From: Pseudomonas sp. G2-4
Lineage (GTDB): Bacteria; Pseudomonadota; Gammaproteobacteria; Pseudomonadales; Pseudomonadaceae
Direction of reading: 5' to 3'
Assembly (NCBI RefSeq): GCF_030064125.1
Contig: NZ_CP125957.1
Location: 3,038,001 to 3,102,000 of the forward strand
Length of the DNA stretch: 64,000 bases
In this document: positions 16,575 to 25,359 of the stretch, piece by piece
Position numbering within the stretch: position 1 is the stretch's first letter
How the letters are laid out: each line of letters opens with the position of its first letter
The notes under the pieces: generated by a model
Databases searched by the model: none
Seen by the model: the letters and a program-made list of their open reading frames with translations, nothing else
Told to the model about the DNA's origin: nothing
Program-made: the position numbers and the translations under genes

Positions 16575-16838
16575 ATGAATACCAAAGCCATCTACGCCGC
16601 TTGCCTCTTCGCCGCGCTGAACATCTGCACCCTGTCGGCCAGGGCCGAAAGCAACGTCCAGGCGCAAACCTATACCTACGGGACCCACCTTGATATTCAG
16701 AAAGTGCTTTCCCTCACCGAAGACGCCAATCCGGCCTGTGGCGTGGTGAACGCCGAGATGATCTATCTGGACTCGGCGGGCCACAAGCAGGCGCTGGACT
16801 ACCGCAAGCTTGCCGACAATTGCAATAACGGTAACTGA
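16575..16838 (+). CDS. DUF2790 small exported protein
   Basis: 87 aa. Signal peptide (about 1-24, ending LSARAES) followed by the DUF2790 core: HLDIQKVLSLTEDANPACGVVNAEMIYLDSAGHKQALDYRKLADNC. The two conserved Cys (CGVV and DNC) could form a disulfide. Proteins of this Pseudomonas-specific family are small, periplasmic and of unknown function. A GAGGA ribosome binding site precedes the ATG. It is divergent from the two-component pair and is a likely target of it. Confidence 0.85.
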   Translation: MNTKAIYAACLFAALNICTLSARAESNVQAQTYTYGTHLDIQKVLSLTEDANPACGVVNAEMIYLDSAGHKQALDYRKLADNCNNGN

Positions 16839-16868
16839 TATCAAAACGGTAGGTGTGCTTGCGGCCTC

Positions 16869-17000
16869 TGTGGCGAGGGAGCTTGCTCCCGCTGGGTTGC
16901 GCAGCGACCCCAAAGCCAGACGCCCCGGTATGCCTGATTGACCGAGTCGATTGTTGTTGGGGCTGCTGCGCAGCCTAGCGGGAGCAAGCTCCCTTGCCAC
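16869..17000. repeat. Class B REP inverted pair
   Basis: Starts TGTGGCGAGGGAGCTTGCTC and ends GAGCAAGCTCCCTTGCCAC. The inner arms GGGTTGCGCAGCGACCCC and GGGGCTGCTGCGCAGCC add two smaller hairpins. This two-tier architecture is shared by the other class B elements. Confidence 0.93.
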
Positions 17001-17051
17001 GGGCGCATGCCTGCATTTCTTTGACATACCACCCCCTCTTAAGGTGATGCC

Positions 17052-18263
17052 ATGCTTCTGATCGCTTTCCTCGGCGGGATCCTGACGATCCTCAGCCCCT
17101 GTATTCTCCCCGTAGTGCCGTTTCTGTTCGCCCGTGCCAATCGTTCGAGGAGCTCGGTGCTGCTGACACTTGCCGGCATGGTGTTGACGTTTGCCCTGGT
17201 GTCGAGCCTGGCGGTGGTCAGCAGCGAGTGGGTACTGCGCGCCAGCAACGTCGGCCGGCAAGTCGCCCTGGTGGTGATGGTGCTGTTCGCCTTGTCGCTG
17301 ATCTTCAGCCGGGTCGGTATATGGCTGTCGCGGCCGCTGGTCAGCCTGGGCAATCGGATTGACGCCGGCGCCGGGCGGATGGCCGGGCCGGTAGCGTCGG
17401 TGTTGATCGGGGTCGCTACCGGACTGCTTTGGGCACCCTGTGCCGGGCCGATACTCGGGGTAATCCTGACCGGTGCCATGCTGCAAGGCGCCAGCGCCGA
17501 AACCAGCCTGTTGCTGCTTGCCTATGGCCTGGGCAGTGCCTTGTCGCTGGGCGTGCTGATCCTCGCCGGACGCGGATTGGTCGGTCGCTTGAAACTCTCG
17601 CTGCCGCTGATGACCTGGTTGCGCCGTGGCAGCGGTGCCGTTGTACTGCTGGCTGCCGTGGCGATCGGTACTGGCTTGGATAATCGGCTGTTGGCCAGCA
17701 CCTCTTCCCAAGGATCGGCAACCCTGGAACAAAGCCTGCTGGAAAAGGTACCCAAGGCGATCGACTACGTGATCAGCAAAGCCAACGCTACATCCATGCC
17801 GACCCTCGGCTCCCAGGGCGCCATGCCCTCGCTGGACGGCGCGGTGCAATGGCTGAACTCGCGCCCGCTAAGCAGCGAATCACTGCGGGGCAAGGTGGTG
17901 CTGGTGGATTTCTGGACCTATGACTGCATCAACTGCCAGCGCACGCTGCCTTATGTGAACGGCTGGGCAAAAAAGTATGAGAAGGACGGGCTGGTGGTGA
18001 TTGGTGTCCACACGCCGGAATACGGCTACGAGAAGATCATCGACAACGTGCGCGAGCAGGTGCGCAAGCTGGACATCCAATACCCGGTGGCCATCGACAA
18101 CCAATATGCGATCTGGCGCGCCTTCAACAACCAGTACTGGCCGGCCCATTACTTCATCGATGCCAAGGGCCAGGTGCGCTATAGCCACTTTGGCGAAGGG
18201 CGGTATGGCGAGCAGGAGCAGGTGATTCAGCAGTTGTTGCAGGAAGCCAAGGCAGGCCAGTGA
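17052..18263 (+). CDS. DipZ-like CcdA/thioredoxin fusion protein
   Basis: 403 aa. The N-terminal half is a CcdA/DsbD-type membrane domain with six hydrophobic segments and its two redox Cys, C17 (SPCILPVVPF) and C130 (WAPCAGPILG). The C-terminal half (about 255-400) is a periplasmic thioredoxin/TlpA-like domain with C292 and C295 (TYDCINC). This passes electrons across the inner membrane to reduce periplasmic disulfides, as in DsbD/DipZ. It lacks the extra C-terminal module found in longer DipZ proteins. The start has an AAGGTG site 5 bases upstream. No cytochrome c maturation gene is nearby, so the target is unknown. Confidence 0.88.
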   Translation: MLLIAFLGGILTILSPCILPVVPFLFARANRSRSSVLLTLAGMVLTFALVSSLAVVSSEWVLRASNVGRQVALVVMVLFALSLIFSRVGIWLSRPLVSLGNRIDAGAGRMAGPVASVLIGVATGLLWAPCAGPILGVILTGAMLQGASAETSLLLLAYGLGSALSLGVLILAGRGLVGRLKLSLPLMTWLRRGSGAVVLLAAVAIGTGLDNRLLASTSSQGSATLEQSLLEKVPKAIDYVISKANATSMPTLGSQGAMPSLDGAVQWLNSRPLSSESLRGKVVLVDFWTYDCINCQRTLPYVNGWAKKYEKDGLVVIGVHTPEYGYEKIIDNVREQVRKLDIQYPVAIDNQYAIWRAFNNQYWPAHYFIDAKGQVRYSHFGEGRYGEQEQVIQQLLQEAKAGQ

Positions 18264-18264
18264 T

Positions 18265-18385
18265 TGTGGCGAGGGAGCTTGCTCCCGCTGGGCTGCGAAG
18301 CGGCCCCAATAACTACCTGGCAACTCGGCGTGTCAGGCAAATGCAGAGGGCCGCTTCGCGACCCAGCGGGATCTCCCTCGCCACA
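18265..18385. repeat. Class B REP inverted pair
   Basis: Begins one base after the DipZ-like stop codon (TGTGGCGAGGGAGCTTGCTC) and ends CTCCCTCGCCACA; the right arm has lost the GAGCAAG segment (GCGGGATCTCCCTC). It probably forms the end of the upstream transcript. Confidence 0.9.
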
Positions 18386-18487
18386 AAAGCCTTTACCCTC
18401 TCCACATGTCGGTGCAGCCGTGCTGGCCCCTTGCTCATTTGAATGTCGTCAAACTTCTTTTATTTCAGAAAGTTGAGCGACAAACCT

Positions 18488-18817
18488 ATGCGAATTTCTA
18501 TGTGGGTCGTAGCGACGTTTCTCCTGGCCGCCGTCTCGCTTGAGGTCCAGGCCAAAGCGCTGACGAAAAACCAGCAGTCAGTGTGCCGCTGGGGTTCGGA
18601 CATCGCAGCAGGAGCACAGGCAGCGAAGCTCTCCGGGATTACCCTATACGGCGCCCGCAAGCGACTGCAGGTGCGCAAATTCCCAAGGCCCTGGATGCGC
18701 ATGACTGCCATGGGCATCACCGAACAAACCTACAACAGCGCCTCGCGCCTCAAGCCCGCTGCGGTGAAGCAGACCTACTACGAGCAATGTGTGCGTCACG
18801 AGCTGGCACGCAGATAA
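18488..18817 (+). CDS. Small exported protein of unknown function
   Basis: 109 aa from the ATG at 18488. A signal peptide (about 1-23, ending SLEVQAKA) is followed by a basic body with two Cys (SVCRWGSD and EQCVRHE) that could pair. No family recognised with certainty. An ATG 45 bases upstream would spoil the signal peptide, so the inner start is preferred. It converges with acoR, only 10 bp separating the two stops. Confidence 0.6.
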   Translation: MRISMWVVATFLLAAVSLEVQAKALTKNQQSVCRWGSDIAAGAQAAKLSGITLYGARKRLQVRKFPRPWMRMTAMGITEQTYNSASRLKPAAVKQTYYEQCVRHELARR

Positions 18818-18827
18818 GCACTCAACG

Positions 18828-20693
18828 TTACGCCGGGCGCCTGCCAGGCATCTCGATGCCATGCTGGTGCACCCTTCGATACAGGGTCGCCCGGGAAATA
18901 CCCAGGGCCCGGGCGGCGGCGGTGGGCTTCCAGCGATGGCGCACCAGGGCGTCGAGCAGTGCCTGGCGTTCCGGGCTGGCGCTGGGCTCGGGCGTGGGGC
19001 TCGCCACTTCTGTGCTGTGCAATGACTCGGGCAGATGACTGAGCTGGATCACGCTCGCCTCACACACCGCACAGGCGTAGCGCAGTACATGGCGCAATTG
19101 ACGGACATTGCCAGGCCAGTGATAGCCGAGCAGGCATTCCAGGGCAGCACTGCTCAATTGCACCGCGTCCCCGCACAGCGCCGACTCCTCGGCGAGAATA
19201 CGGTTGATCAGCGCCAGCCGATCAGTGCGTTCACGCAGCGGGGGCAGTTGGAAGCGGGCGCCGCCCAAGCGGAAGTACAAATCCTCGCGAAACTCGCCGG
19301 CGGCCACCAGCGTCTCCAGGTCGCGGTGGGTGGCGCAGATCACCTGGATGTCCACGGCCTTGCGGCGCGATGCACCCAAGGGCGCCACTTCGCCTTCGGC
19401 TAACACCCGCAGCAAGCGGGTCTGCAAGGCCAACGGCATGTCACCGATCTCATCCAAAAACAATGTCCCGCCATCGGCCTGTTGCAACAGGCCCTGCATG
19501 CCCTTGGCCGAGGCGCCGGTGAAGGCCCCGGCGACGTAGCCGAACAGCTCGCTCTCGATCAGGCTTTCGGGAATTGCCGCGCAGTTCAATGCCACAAAAG
19601 GCCGATCACGACGCTGGCTGGCCTGATGCAGTTGACGGGCGAACACTTCCTTGCCGGAACCGGTTTCGCCCTGGATCAGCACCGGCAGGTTGCGGTCCTT
19701 GACCCGCACCGCCAGGCGCAGGCTGTCGGCCAGGCGCGGATCGATTTCCGACGGGCTCATGGCAACCCGGGGCCGTGGATGGGGCCGATGGCGAGGCGCG
19801 CTCAAGCGGCCATGCATGGCGTGATCGAGCGGGTAGAGGCTTTCGTCACGGGCGCGGTGCAGCTGTTGTTGATCGAAGACCTGGCTGATGTGTTGCGGTA
19901 TCTGCCCGTAATGCTGCAACAGGTATTGGCGGGCGGCGGGGTTCAGGGCCTGCAGGCAGCCGTCGTCGTCCCAGGCGAACAGGAAGTCGGGCTGGCTGTC
20001 GACGTAGCCGGCGTTGCGGTGAGCCCGCAGGACCCAATAGCCCTGGGCGCTGCTCATGAAAAACGCCTGTTCGATTTCCCGGGCGCTCTGTACCACCATT
20101 TGCCGGATCAAGTGCTGTGAACGCCGATCATCCGGTGAGCGCACCGCCGACACATCCAATACCCCGAGCAATTCACCTTGCGGGTCGAAGACCGGCGCGG
20201 CGGAGCAGGTCAGGCCAATGAATGCCGCGCGGAAATGGTCACGCTTGTGCACCGTCACCGGGGTCTTGGCCGTGAGCACCGCCGCCACGCCGCACGTGCC
20301 TTCTTCGCCCTCCGACCAACAAGTGCCCAGGTACAGCCCGGCCTTGCGGCAGTCATTGCGGATCGCGGTTTCCACCCGGTAGTCGATGGTCTGGCCCTGG
20401 GCGTCGGTCAGCAGCACACAGTAGTCGGCGTCGCGTACCCGTCCATGCAGGCGGGCCACTTCTTCACTGGCGATATTGAGGAACAGCTCGGAGCGCTCAC
20501 GGCATTGCTTGAGCACGCCCTCGGAGAGGATGCGCGGGCCCTGCAGCGAGCCGGGGTCCAAGTGATGTTGCTCCATGGAGCGACGCCAGGAGTCGAGGAT
20601 CAAGTCCGGGACGGGCAGTTGTGGCAATCGGTCCGCGTTTTTTACTACGCGGCTGACGCAATCCACATGCGCCCGGGAGTGTGCGGAAAGCAT
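18828..20693 (-). CDS. acoR: AcoR, sigma54-dependent activator of acetoin catabolism
   Basis: 621 aa. N-terminal GAF-type sensor (about 80-210), then an AAA+ domain with Walker A GETGSGKE (342-349), the sigma54-contact loop GAFTGA (389-394) and Walker B LFLDEIGD (411-418), and a C-terminal Fis-type helix-turn-helix (RHRWKPTAAARALGISRATLYRRV). This is the layout of AcoR, which senses acetoin and drives sigma54 transcription of aco genes. The aco operon is divergent, and its upstream region has a sigma54 promoter and palindromes suited to AcoR. Confidence 0.94.
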   Translation of the reverse strand: MLSAHSRAHVDCVSRVVKNADRLPQLPVPDLILDSWRRSMEQHHLDPGSLQGPRILSEGVLKQCRERSELFLNIASEEVARLHGRVRDADYCVLLTDAQGQTIDYRVETAIRNDCRKAGLYLGTCWSEGEEGTCGVAAVLTAKTPVTVHKRDHFRAAFIGLTCSAAPVFDPQGELLGVLDVSAVRSPDDRRSQHLIRQMVVQSAREIEQAFFMSSAQGYWVLRAHRNAGYVDSQPDFLFAWDDDGCLQALNPAARQYLLQHYGQIPQHISQVFDQQQLHRARDESLYPLDHAMHGRLSAPRHRPHPRPRVAMSPSEIDPRLADSLRLAVRVKDRNLPVLIQGETGSGKEVFARQLHQASQRRDRPFVALNCAAIPESLIESELFGYVAGAFTGASAKGMQGLLQQADGGTLFLDEIGDMPLALQTRLLRVLAEGEVAPLGASRRKAVDIQVICATHRDLETLVAAGEFREDLYFRLGGARFQLPPLRERTDRLALINRILAEESALCGDAVQLSSAALECLLGYHWPGNVRQLRHVLRYACAVCEASVIQLSHLPESLHSTEVASPTPEPSASPERQALLDALVRHRWKPTAAARALGISRATLYRRVHQHGIEMPGRRPA

Positions 20694-20781
20694 AGGGCCT
20701 CCGGTTCAACTTCTTATCGTTGTGCGCGCATTAAGCGCCGTTTGCCGGACGCAGACAAGTTTAGCGGGGCGCAGGGCCGGC

Positions 20782-20842
20782 GTGAGACGCCACGTCTCAC
20801 TGTCTCGCCACGCTCTCGTGCAGGCTGACATGGCGCGTCTCA
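20782..20842. promoter_or_regulatory. Candidate AcoR upstream activator sites
   Basis: GTGAGACGCCACGTCTCAC (20782-20800) is a perfect 8-bp-arm inverted repeat. TGACATGGCGCGTCTCA (20826-20842) matches its core at 13 of 17 positions. Centres are 43 bp apart, about four helical turns, and lie roughly 100 and 140 bp upstream of the sigma54 promoter, the usual distance for enhancer-binding proteins. Confidence 0.7.
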
Positions 20843-20919
20843 CAGAGGCCGAGCTCACGCTGTTGAACAGCGTGCTTCGAGCGCTCTGGCTCGGGTATCT
20901 CGCGGCTTCTTCACGCAAC

Positions 20920-20934
20920 TGGCACCGGCCTTGC
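20920..20934 (+). promoter_or_regulatory. Sigma54 (-24/-12) promoter of the aco operon
   Basis: TGGCACCGGCCTTGC matches the consensus TGGCAC-N5-TTGC exactly, with GG at 20921-20922 and GC at 20933-20934. It lies 54 bp before the short leader ORF and 131 bp before acoX, downstream of the AcoR-type palindromes. Confidence 0.85.
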
Positions 20935-20987
20935 TCTATCCCCTGAAACCGCCTGGCGGTTCATCCAATAATAAAAATGAGGTGTCT

Positions 20988-21068
20988 ATGTTTTCCCGCC
21001 GAGGGTTTTCCTGCCCAGGGTCTTGCCGCCCAGGTTATTTGCCTGTTTCGTCCACGGTGGCGCCATGA
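20988..21068 (+). CDS. 26-codon leader ORF overlapping acoX
   Basis: ATG at 20988 with GAGG five bases upstream opens a 26-residue frame whose TGA (21066-21068) overlaps the acoX ATG (21065-21067) as ATGA. The middle of the ORF is an imperfect 15-bp triplicate (GAGGGTTTTCCTGCC, CAGGGTCTTGCCGCC, then CAGGTTATTTGCCTG). The peptide has two Cys (FSCPGSCRPG). It could couple translation into acoX, be a short true protein, or be a chance frame. The good ribosome site and exact overlap argue for translation. Confidence 0.45.
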   Translation: MFSRRGFSCPGSCRPGYLPVSSTVAP

Positions 21069-22147
21069 GCCGCCGACCACTGACCGTGGGCATCATCGCC
21101 AACCCGGCATCGGGCCGTGACGTGCGTCGCCTGACCGCCAATGCCGGGTTGTTTTCCAGCACCGACAAGGTCTCGGTAATCCAGCGCCTGCTGGCCGCTT
21201 TCGGCGCCACGGGTATCGAACAGGTGCTGATGCCCACCGACATGATCGGCATGGCCGCCGCGGTGCTGAAGAACAGCCACAGCCGCCAGGCCCGCAGCAG
21301 CCATTGGCCGGCCCTGGAGTTTCTTGACCTGACCCTGCGCCAAACCGTCGAAGACACCCGCCGGGCGGCGCGGCTGATGGCCGAACGCGAGGTGGCGCTG
21401 ATTGCCGTGCTGGGCGGCGACGGCACGCACAAGGCCGTGGCCGCTGAAGTGGGCGACATCCCATTGCTGACCCTGTCCACCGGCACCAACAACGCCTTTC
21501 CTGAATTGCGCGAGGCCACCAGTGCCGGGCTGGCCGGCGGGTTGTACGCCAGCGGCCGGATACCGACGCAGATCGGCCTGCGTCGCAACAAGCGCTTGTT
21601 GGTCTGCGATGCTGCGCGTGGCCTGCGGGAGGTCGCCCTGGTGGATGTCGCCGTGTCGCCGCTGCGCTTTGTCGGCGCCCGGGCTATCAGTCGGGCGGCG
21701 GACCTGGCCGAAGTCTTCGTGACCTTTGCCGAACCGCAATCCATCGGTTTGTCGGCACTGTGCGGCCTGTGGTTCCCGGTGTCACGCCAGGCTCCCGGCG
21801 GGGCCTGGATGCGCCTGGACCCGCAATCGCCCGAGGCACTGCTGGTGCCGCTGGCTCCCGGTCTGTTGCAAGGCTGCGGCGTGCTTGCCGCCGGGCCGCT
21901 GGAACCGGGTATTGCCCACGGCCTGTCGCTGTCCAGCGGCACGTTGGCCCTGGATGGCGAACGGGAAATCGAATTCAACCCACATGACCGGCCCACGGTC
22001 ACCCTCGATGCCAACGGCCCGCTGAGCATCGACGTCAGCGCGGTGCTGGCCTACGCCGCGCAACACCGTTTGTTGACCATCGGCCGCGAACATCCGCAAC
22101 ACCCCCTGAACCTTCAAGACAGCCTTCAAGACACCCTGGGAGAATAA
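21065..22147 (+). CDS. acoX: AcoX, acetoin catabolism protein (NAD-kinase-like)
   Basis: 360 aa. The N-terminal TVGIIANPASGRDVRR and LIAVLGGDGTHKAVA are the substrate-binding blocks of the ATP-NAD kinase/diacylglycerol kinase fold, followed by LSTGTNNAFPE. AcoX accompanies acetoin dehydrogenase genes in many bacteria, yet its role is not settled; it is not essential for dehydrogenase activity in known systems. First full-length gene of the aco operon, two bases ahead of acoA. Confidence 0.9.
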   Translation: MSRRPLTVGIIANPASGRDVRRLTANAGLFSSTDKVSVIQRLLAAFGATGIEQVLMPTDMIGMAAAVLKNSHSRQARSSHWPALEFLDLTLRQTVEDTRRAARLMAEREVALIAVLGGDGTHKAVAAEVGDIPLLTLSTGTNNAFPELREATSAGLAGGLYASGRIPTQIGLRRNKRLLVCDAARGLREVALVDVAVSPLRFVGARAISRAADLAEVFVTFAEPQSIGLSALCGLWFPVSRQAPGGAWMRLDPQSPEALLVPLAPGLLQGCGVLAAGPLEPGIAHGLSLSSGTLALDGEREIEFNPHDRPTVTLDANGPLSIDVSAVLAYAAQHRLLTIGREHPQHPLNLQDSLQDTLGE

Positions 22148-22149
22148 AA

Positions 22150-23127
22150 ATGTCGACACCGCTCACCCACGATCAACTGCTGCACGCCTATCAGGTGATG
22201 CGCACCATCCGCGCCTTCGAAGAGCGCCTGCACGTGGAATTCGCCACCGGCGAGATTCCCGGCTTCGTCCATCTGTATGCCGGCGAAGAAGCCTCGGCCG
22301 CCGGGGTCATGGCCCATTTGGGCGATGACGATTGCATCGCCTCCAACCACCGTGGCCATGGCCATTGCATCGCCAAGGGCGTGGATGTCTACGGGATGAT
22401 GGCCGAGATCTACGGCAAGAAAACCGGCGTCTGCCAAGGCAAGGGCGGCTCGATGCACATCGCCGATTTTGAGAAGGGCATGCTCGGTGCCAATGGCATC
22501 GTCGGTGCCGGCGCACCCCTGGTGGTGGGCGCCGCGCTGGCGGCCCGAATGAAAGGCACCGACAGCGTCGCCGTGGTGTTCTTCGGCGACGGCGGCTCCA
22601 ACGAAGGTGCAGTGTTCGAGGCCATGAACATGGCCTCGGTGTGGAACCTGCCGTGCCTGTTCGTCGCTGAAAACAACGGCTACGCCGAAGCCACCGCGTC
22701 CAATTGGTCGGTGGCCTGCGACCACATCGCCGACCGCGCCGCCGGGTTCGGCATGCCAGGGGTGACGGTGGATGGCTTTGACTTCTTTGCCGTCCATGAA
22801 GCGGCCGGCGCCGCCGTCGAGCGCGCCCGGGCTGGGGAGGGGCCGTCGCTGATCGAGGTCAAGCTGACCCGCTATTACGGCCACTTCGAGGGCGACGCCC
22901 AAACCTACCGGGCGCCCGATGAGGTCAAGCATTTCCGCGAGAACCAGGATTGCCTGATGCAGTTCCGTGAGCGCACCACCCGGGCCGGGCTGCTGTCGGC
23001 CGAACAGTTGGACCAGGTCGACAAGGAAGTGGAGTTGCTGATCGACAACGCGGTGTTCAAGGCCAAGTCCGATCCCAAACCCACGGCAGCGGACCTGCTC
23101 ACCGACGTCTACGTCTCCTATCCCTGA
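22150..23127 (+). CDS. acoA: Acetoin dehydrogenase E1 alpha subunit
   Basis: 325 aa. Thiamine-pyrophosphate E1 alpha fold: IPGFVHLYAGEEASAAG near the N-terminus, KGGSMHIAD, and the cofactor motif FFGDGGSNEGAVFEAMNMASVWNLPCLFVAENN at about residues 143-175. Cleaves acetoin to acetaldehyde and a C2 unit passed to the lipoyl subunit. The start is close behind acoX, preceded by GGGAG. With acoB it forms the E1 heterotetramer in the cytoplasm. Confidence 0.95.
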   Translation: MSTPLTHDQLLHAYQVMRTIRAFEERLHVEFATGEIPGFVHLYAGEEASAAGVMAHLGDDDCIASNHRGHGHCIAKGVDVYGMMAEIYGKKTGVCQGKGGSMHIADFEKGMLGANGIVGAGAPLVVGAALAARMKGTDSVAVVFFGDGGSNEGAVFEAMNMASVWNLPCLFVAENNGYAEATASNWSVACDHIADRAAGFGMPGVTVDGFDFFAVHEAAGAAVERARAGEGPSLIEVKLTRYYGHFEGDAQTYRAPDEVKHFRENQDCLMQFRERTTRAGLLSAEQLDQVDKEVELLIDNAVFKAKSDPKPTAADLLTDVYVSYP

Positions 23128-23176
23128 ACGCTGCTTACTCGAACAAGAACCTAAAACAAAAATAGAGAATCCCATC

Positions 23177-24193
23177 ATGGCGAGAAAAATCAGCTATCAG
23201 CAGGCAATCAACGAGGCGTTGGCCCAGGAAATGCGCCGCGACTCCAGTGTCTTCATCATGGGCGAGGACGTGGCTGGCGGTGCCGGCGCCCCCGGTGAGA
23301 ACGACGCCTGGGGCGGTGTGCTTGGTGTTACCAAGGGGCTTTACGACCAATTCCCCGGGCGCGTGCTGGATACGCCGCTGTCGGAGATCGGTTACGTCGG
23401 CGCGGCGGTCGGGGCTGCTACTTGCGGTGTGCGTCCGGTGTGCGAACTGATGTTCGTCGACTTCGCTGGTTGCTGCCTGGACCAGATCCTCAACCAGGCG
23501 GCGAAGTTTCGCTACATGTTCGGCGGCAAGGCTTCCACGCCCCTGGTGATCCGCACCATGGTCGGCGCCGGCCTGCGCGCCGCCGCCCAGCATTCCCAGA
23601 TGCTCACCTCCTTGTGGACCCACATTCCGGGCCTGAAGGTGGTGTGTCCATCCTCGCCCTACGACGCCAAGGGTTTGTTGATCCAGGCGATCCGCGACAA
23701 CGACCCGGTGATCTTCTGTGAGCACAAGTTGCTCTACAGCATGCAAGGCGAAGTGCCGGAAGAGCTCTATACCATCCCCTTCGGCGAGGCCAATTTCCTG
23801 CGCGACGGTAAGGACGTGACCCTGGTGTCGTACGGGCGCATGGTCAACACCGCGATGGACGCCGCCCGCAGCCTGGCCGGGCGCGGTATCGACTGCGAAG
23901 TCATCGACCTGCGCACCACCAGCCCGATGGACGAGGACAGCATCCTCGAAAGCGTGGAAAAGACCGGACGCCTGGTGGTCATCGACGAGGCCAATCCACG
24001 CTGTTCCATGGCCACCGACATTTCCGCGCTGGTGGCGCAAAAGGCCTTCGGCGCGCTCAAGGCGCCGATTGAAATGGTCACCGCGCCGCACACCCCGGTG
24101 CCGTTCTCCGATGCCTTGGAAGACCTGTACATCCCTGACGCGGCGAAAATCGAAAAAGCCGTGCTCAACGTGATCGAGTGGAGCAAGCGCTGA
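23177..24193 (+). CDS. acoB: Acetoin dehydrogenase E1 beta subunit
   Basis: 338 aa. Typical E1 beta sequence: ISYQQAINEALAQEMRRDSSVFIMGEDVAGGAGAP, GRVLDTPLSEIGYVGAAVGAA, PVCELMFVDFAG, DAKGLLIQAIRDNDPVIFCEHK and a C-terminal EVIDLRTTSPMDEDSI. It completes the thiamine-dependent decarboxylase-like component. The stop shares one base with the acoC start (TGATG), so the two genes are tightly coupled. Confidence 0.95.
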   Translation: MARKISYQQAINEALAQEMRRDSSVFIMGEDVAGGAGAPGENDAWGGVLGVTKGLYDQFPGRVLDTPLSEIGYVGAAVGAATCGVRPVCELMFVDFAGCCLDQILNQAAKFRYMFGGKASTPLVIRTMVGAGLRAAAQHSQMLTSLWTHIPGLKVVCPSSPYDAKGLLIQAIRDNDPVIFCEHKLLYSMQGEVPEELYTIPFGEANFLRDGKDVTLVSYGRMVNTAMDAARSLAGRGIDCEVIDLRTTSPMDEDSILESVEKTGRLVVIDEANPRCSMATDISALVAQKAFGALKAPIEMVTAPHTPVPFSDALEDLYIPDAAKIEKAVLNVIEWSKR

Positions 24194-25305
24194 TGAGCCA
24201 GATTCATACCCTGACCATGCCCAAATGGGGCCTGTCGATGACCGAGGGCCGGGTCGATGCCTGGCTCAAGGAGGAGGGCCAGACGATCACCAAGGGCGAT
24301 GAAGTGATGGACGTGGAGACCGACAAAATCTCCAGCAGCGTCGAGGCACCGTTCTCCGGGATCTTGCGCCGGCAGATCGCCCGCCAGGACGAAACCCTGG
24401 CGGTTGGCGCCCTGCTGGGCATCGTCGTAGAGGGCGAGGCCAGCGACGCCGAGATCGATGCGCTGATCGAGCAGTTCCAGGCCAGCTTCGTGCCGGGCGA
24501 TGCCGCAGCCGAGGACTGCGGACCGAAACCGCAGAAAGTCGAATTGGACGGCCGGCTGATCCGCTATTTCGAGCGCGGCGAGGGCGGCACGCCGCTGTTG
24601 CTGGTGCACGGTTTCGGTGGTGATCTGAACAACTGGCTGTTCAACCATGAAGCACTGGCGGTCGGGCGTCGGGTGGTTGCCCTGGACCTGCCGGGCCATG
24701 GCGAGTCTGGCAAGGTCTTGCAACGGGGCGATCTCGATGAGTTGAGCGGCGTGGTGCTGGCCCTGCTCGATCATCTGGACATCAACGCTGTGCACCTCGT
24801 CGGGCACTCCATGGGCGGCGCCGTGTCGCTGAACACAGTACGGCTGGCGCCCCAGCGGGTGCGTTCCTTGACCTTGATCGGCAGCGCCGGTTTGGGGCCG
24901 GAGATCAATGGCAGCTACTTGCAGGGCTTCGTCGAAGCGGCCAACCGCAACGCCCTCAAGCCGCAGTTGGTGCAGCTGTTCTCCAATGCCGGTTTGGTCA
25001 ACCGACAGATGCTTGACGACATGCTCAAGTACAAGCGCCTGGAGGGCGTGGATGCCGCGCTGCAACAGTTGTCCGCGCGCTTGTTCGCCGAGGGTCGCCA
25101 GCAAACCGACTTGCGCGAAGTGGTACAGGCCGGCGATGTGCCGACCCTGGTGATCTGGGGCAGCGACGACGCCATCATTCCAGTGACCCACAGCGAAGGA
25201 TTGAGCGCACAGGTCGAGGTGTTGTCCGGTCAGGGCCACATGGTGCAGATGGAAGCGGCCGAACAGGTCAACTCGCTGATCCTGGCGTTCATTCAACAGC
25301 ACTGA
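24193..25305 (+). CDS. acoC: AcoC, lipoyl domain fused to alpha/beta hydrolase
   Basis: 370 aa. Residues 1-78 form a lipoyl domain with K45 in DVETDKISSSV as the lipoylation site. Residues 120-370 form an alpha/beta-hydrolase with the nucleophile S206 in GHSMGG, an acid in WGSDDAIIP and His in GQGHMVQME. This is the E2 component of Pseudomonas-type acetoin dehydrogenase, which passes acetyl to CoA. The classical E2 catalytic domain is absent, as in other AcoC proteins of this type. No E3 (dihydrolipoamide dehydrogenase) gene is in the cluster, so a housekeeping one must serve. Confidence 0.93.
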   Translation: MSQIHTLTMPKWGLSMTEGRVDAWLKEEGQTITKGDEVMDVETDKISSSVEAPFSGILRRQIARQDETLAVGALLGIVVEGEASDAEIDALIEQFQASFVPGDAAAEDCGPKPQKVELDGRLIRYFERGEGGTPLLLVHGFGGDLNNWLFNHEALAVGRRVVALDLPGHGESGKVLQRGDLDELSGVVLALLDHLDINAVHLVGHSMGGAVSLNTVRLAPQRVRSLTLIGSAGLGPEINGSYLQGFVEAANRNALKPQLVQLFSNAGLVNRQMLDDMLKYKRLEGVDAALQQLSARLFAEGRQQTDLREVVQAGDVPTLVIWGSDDAIIPVTHSEGLSAQVEVLSGQGHMVQMEAAEQVNSLILAFIQQH

Positions 25306-25359
25306 TCAAGCGGGCGGCGAGGTGATTCGTCGCCCCTGCAAAAAATCTGGAGGAATGCT

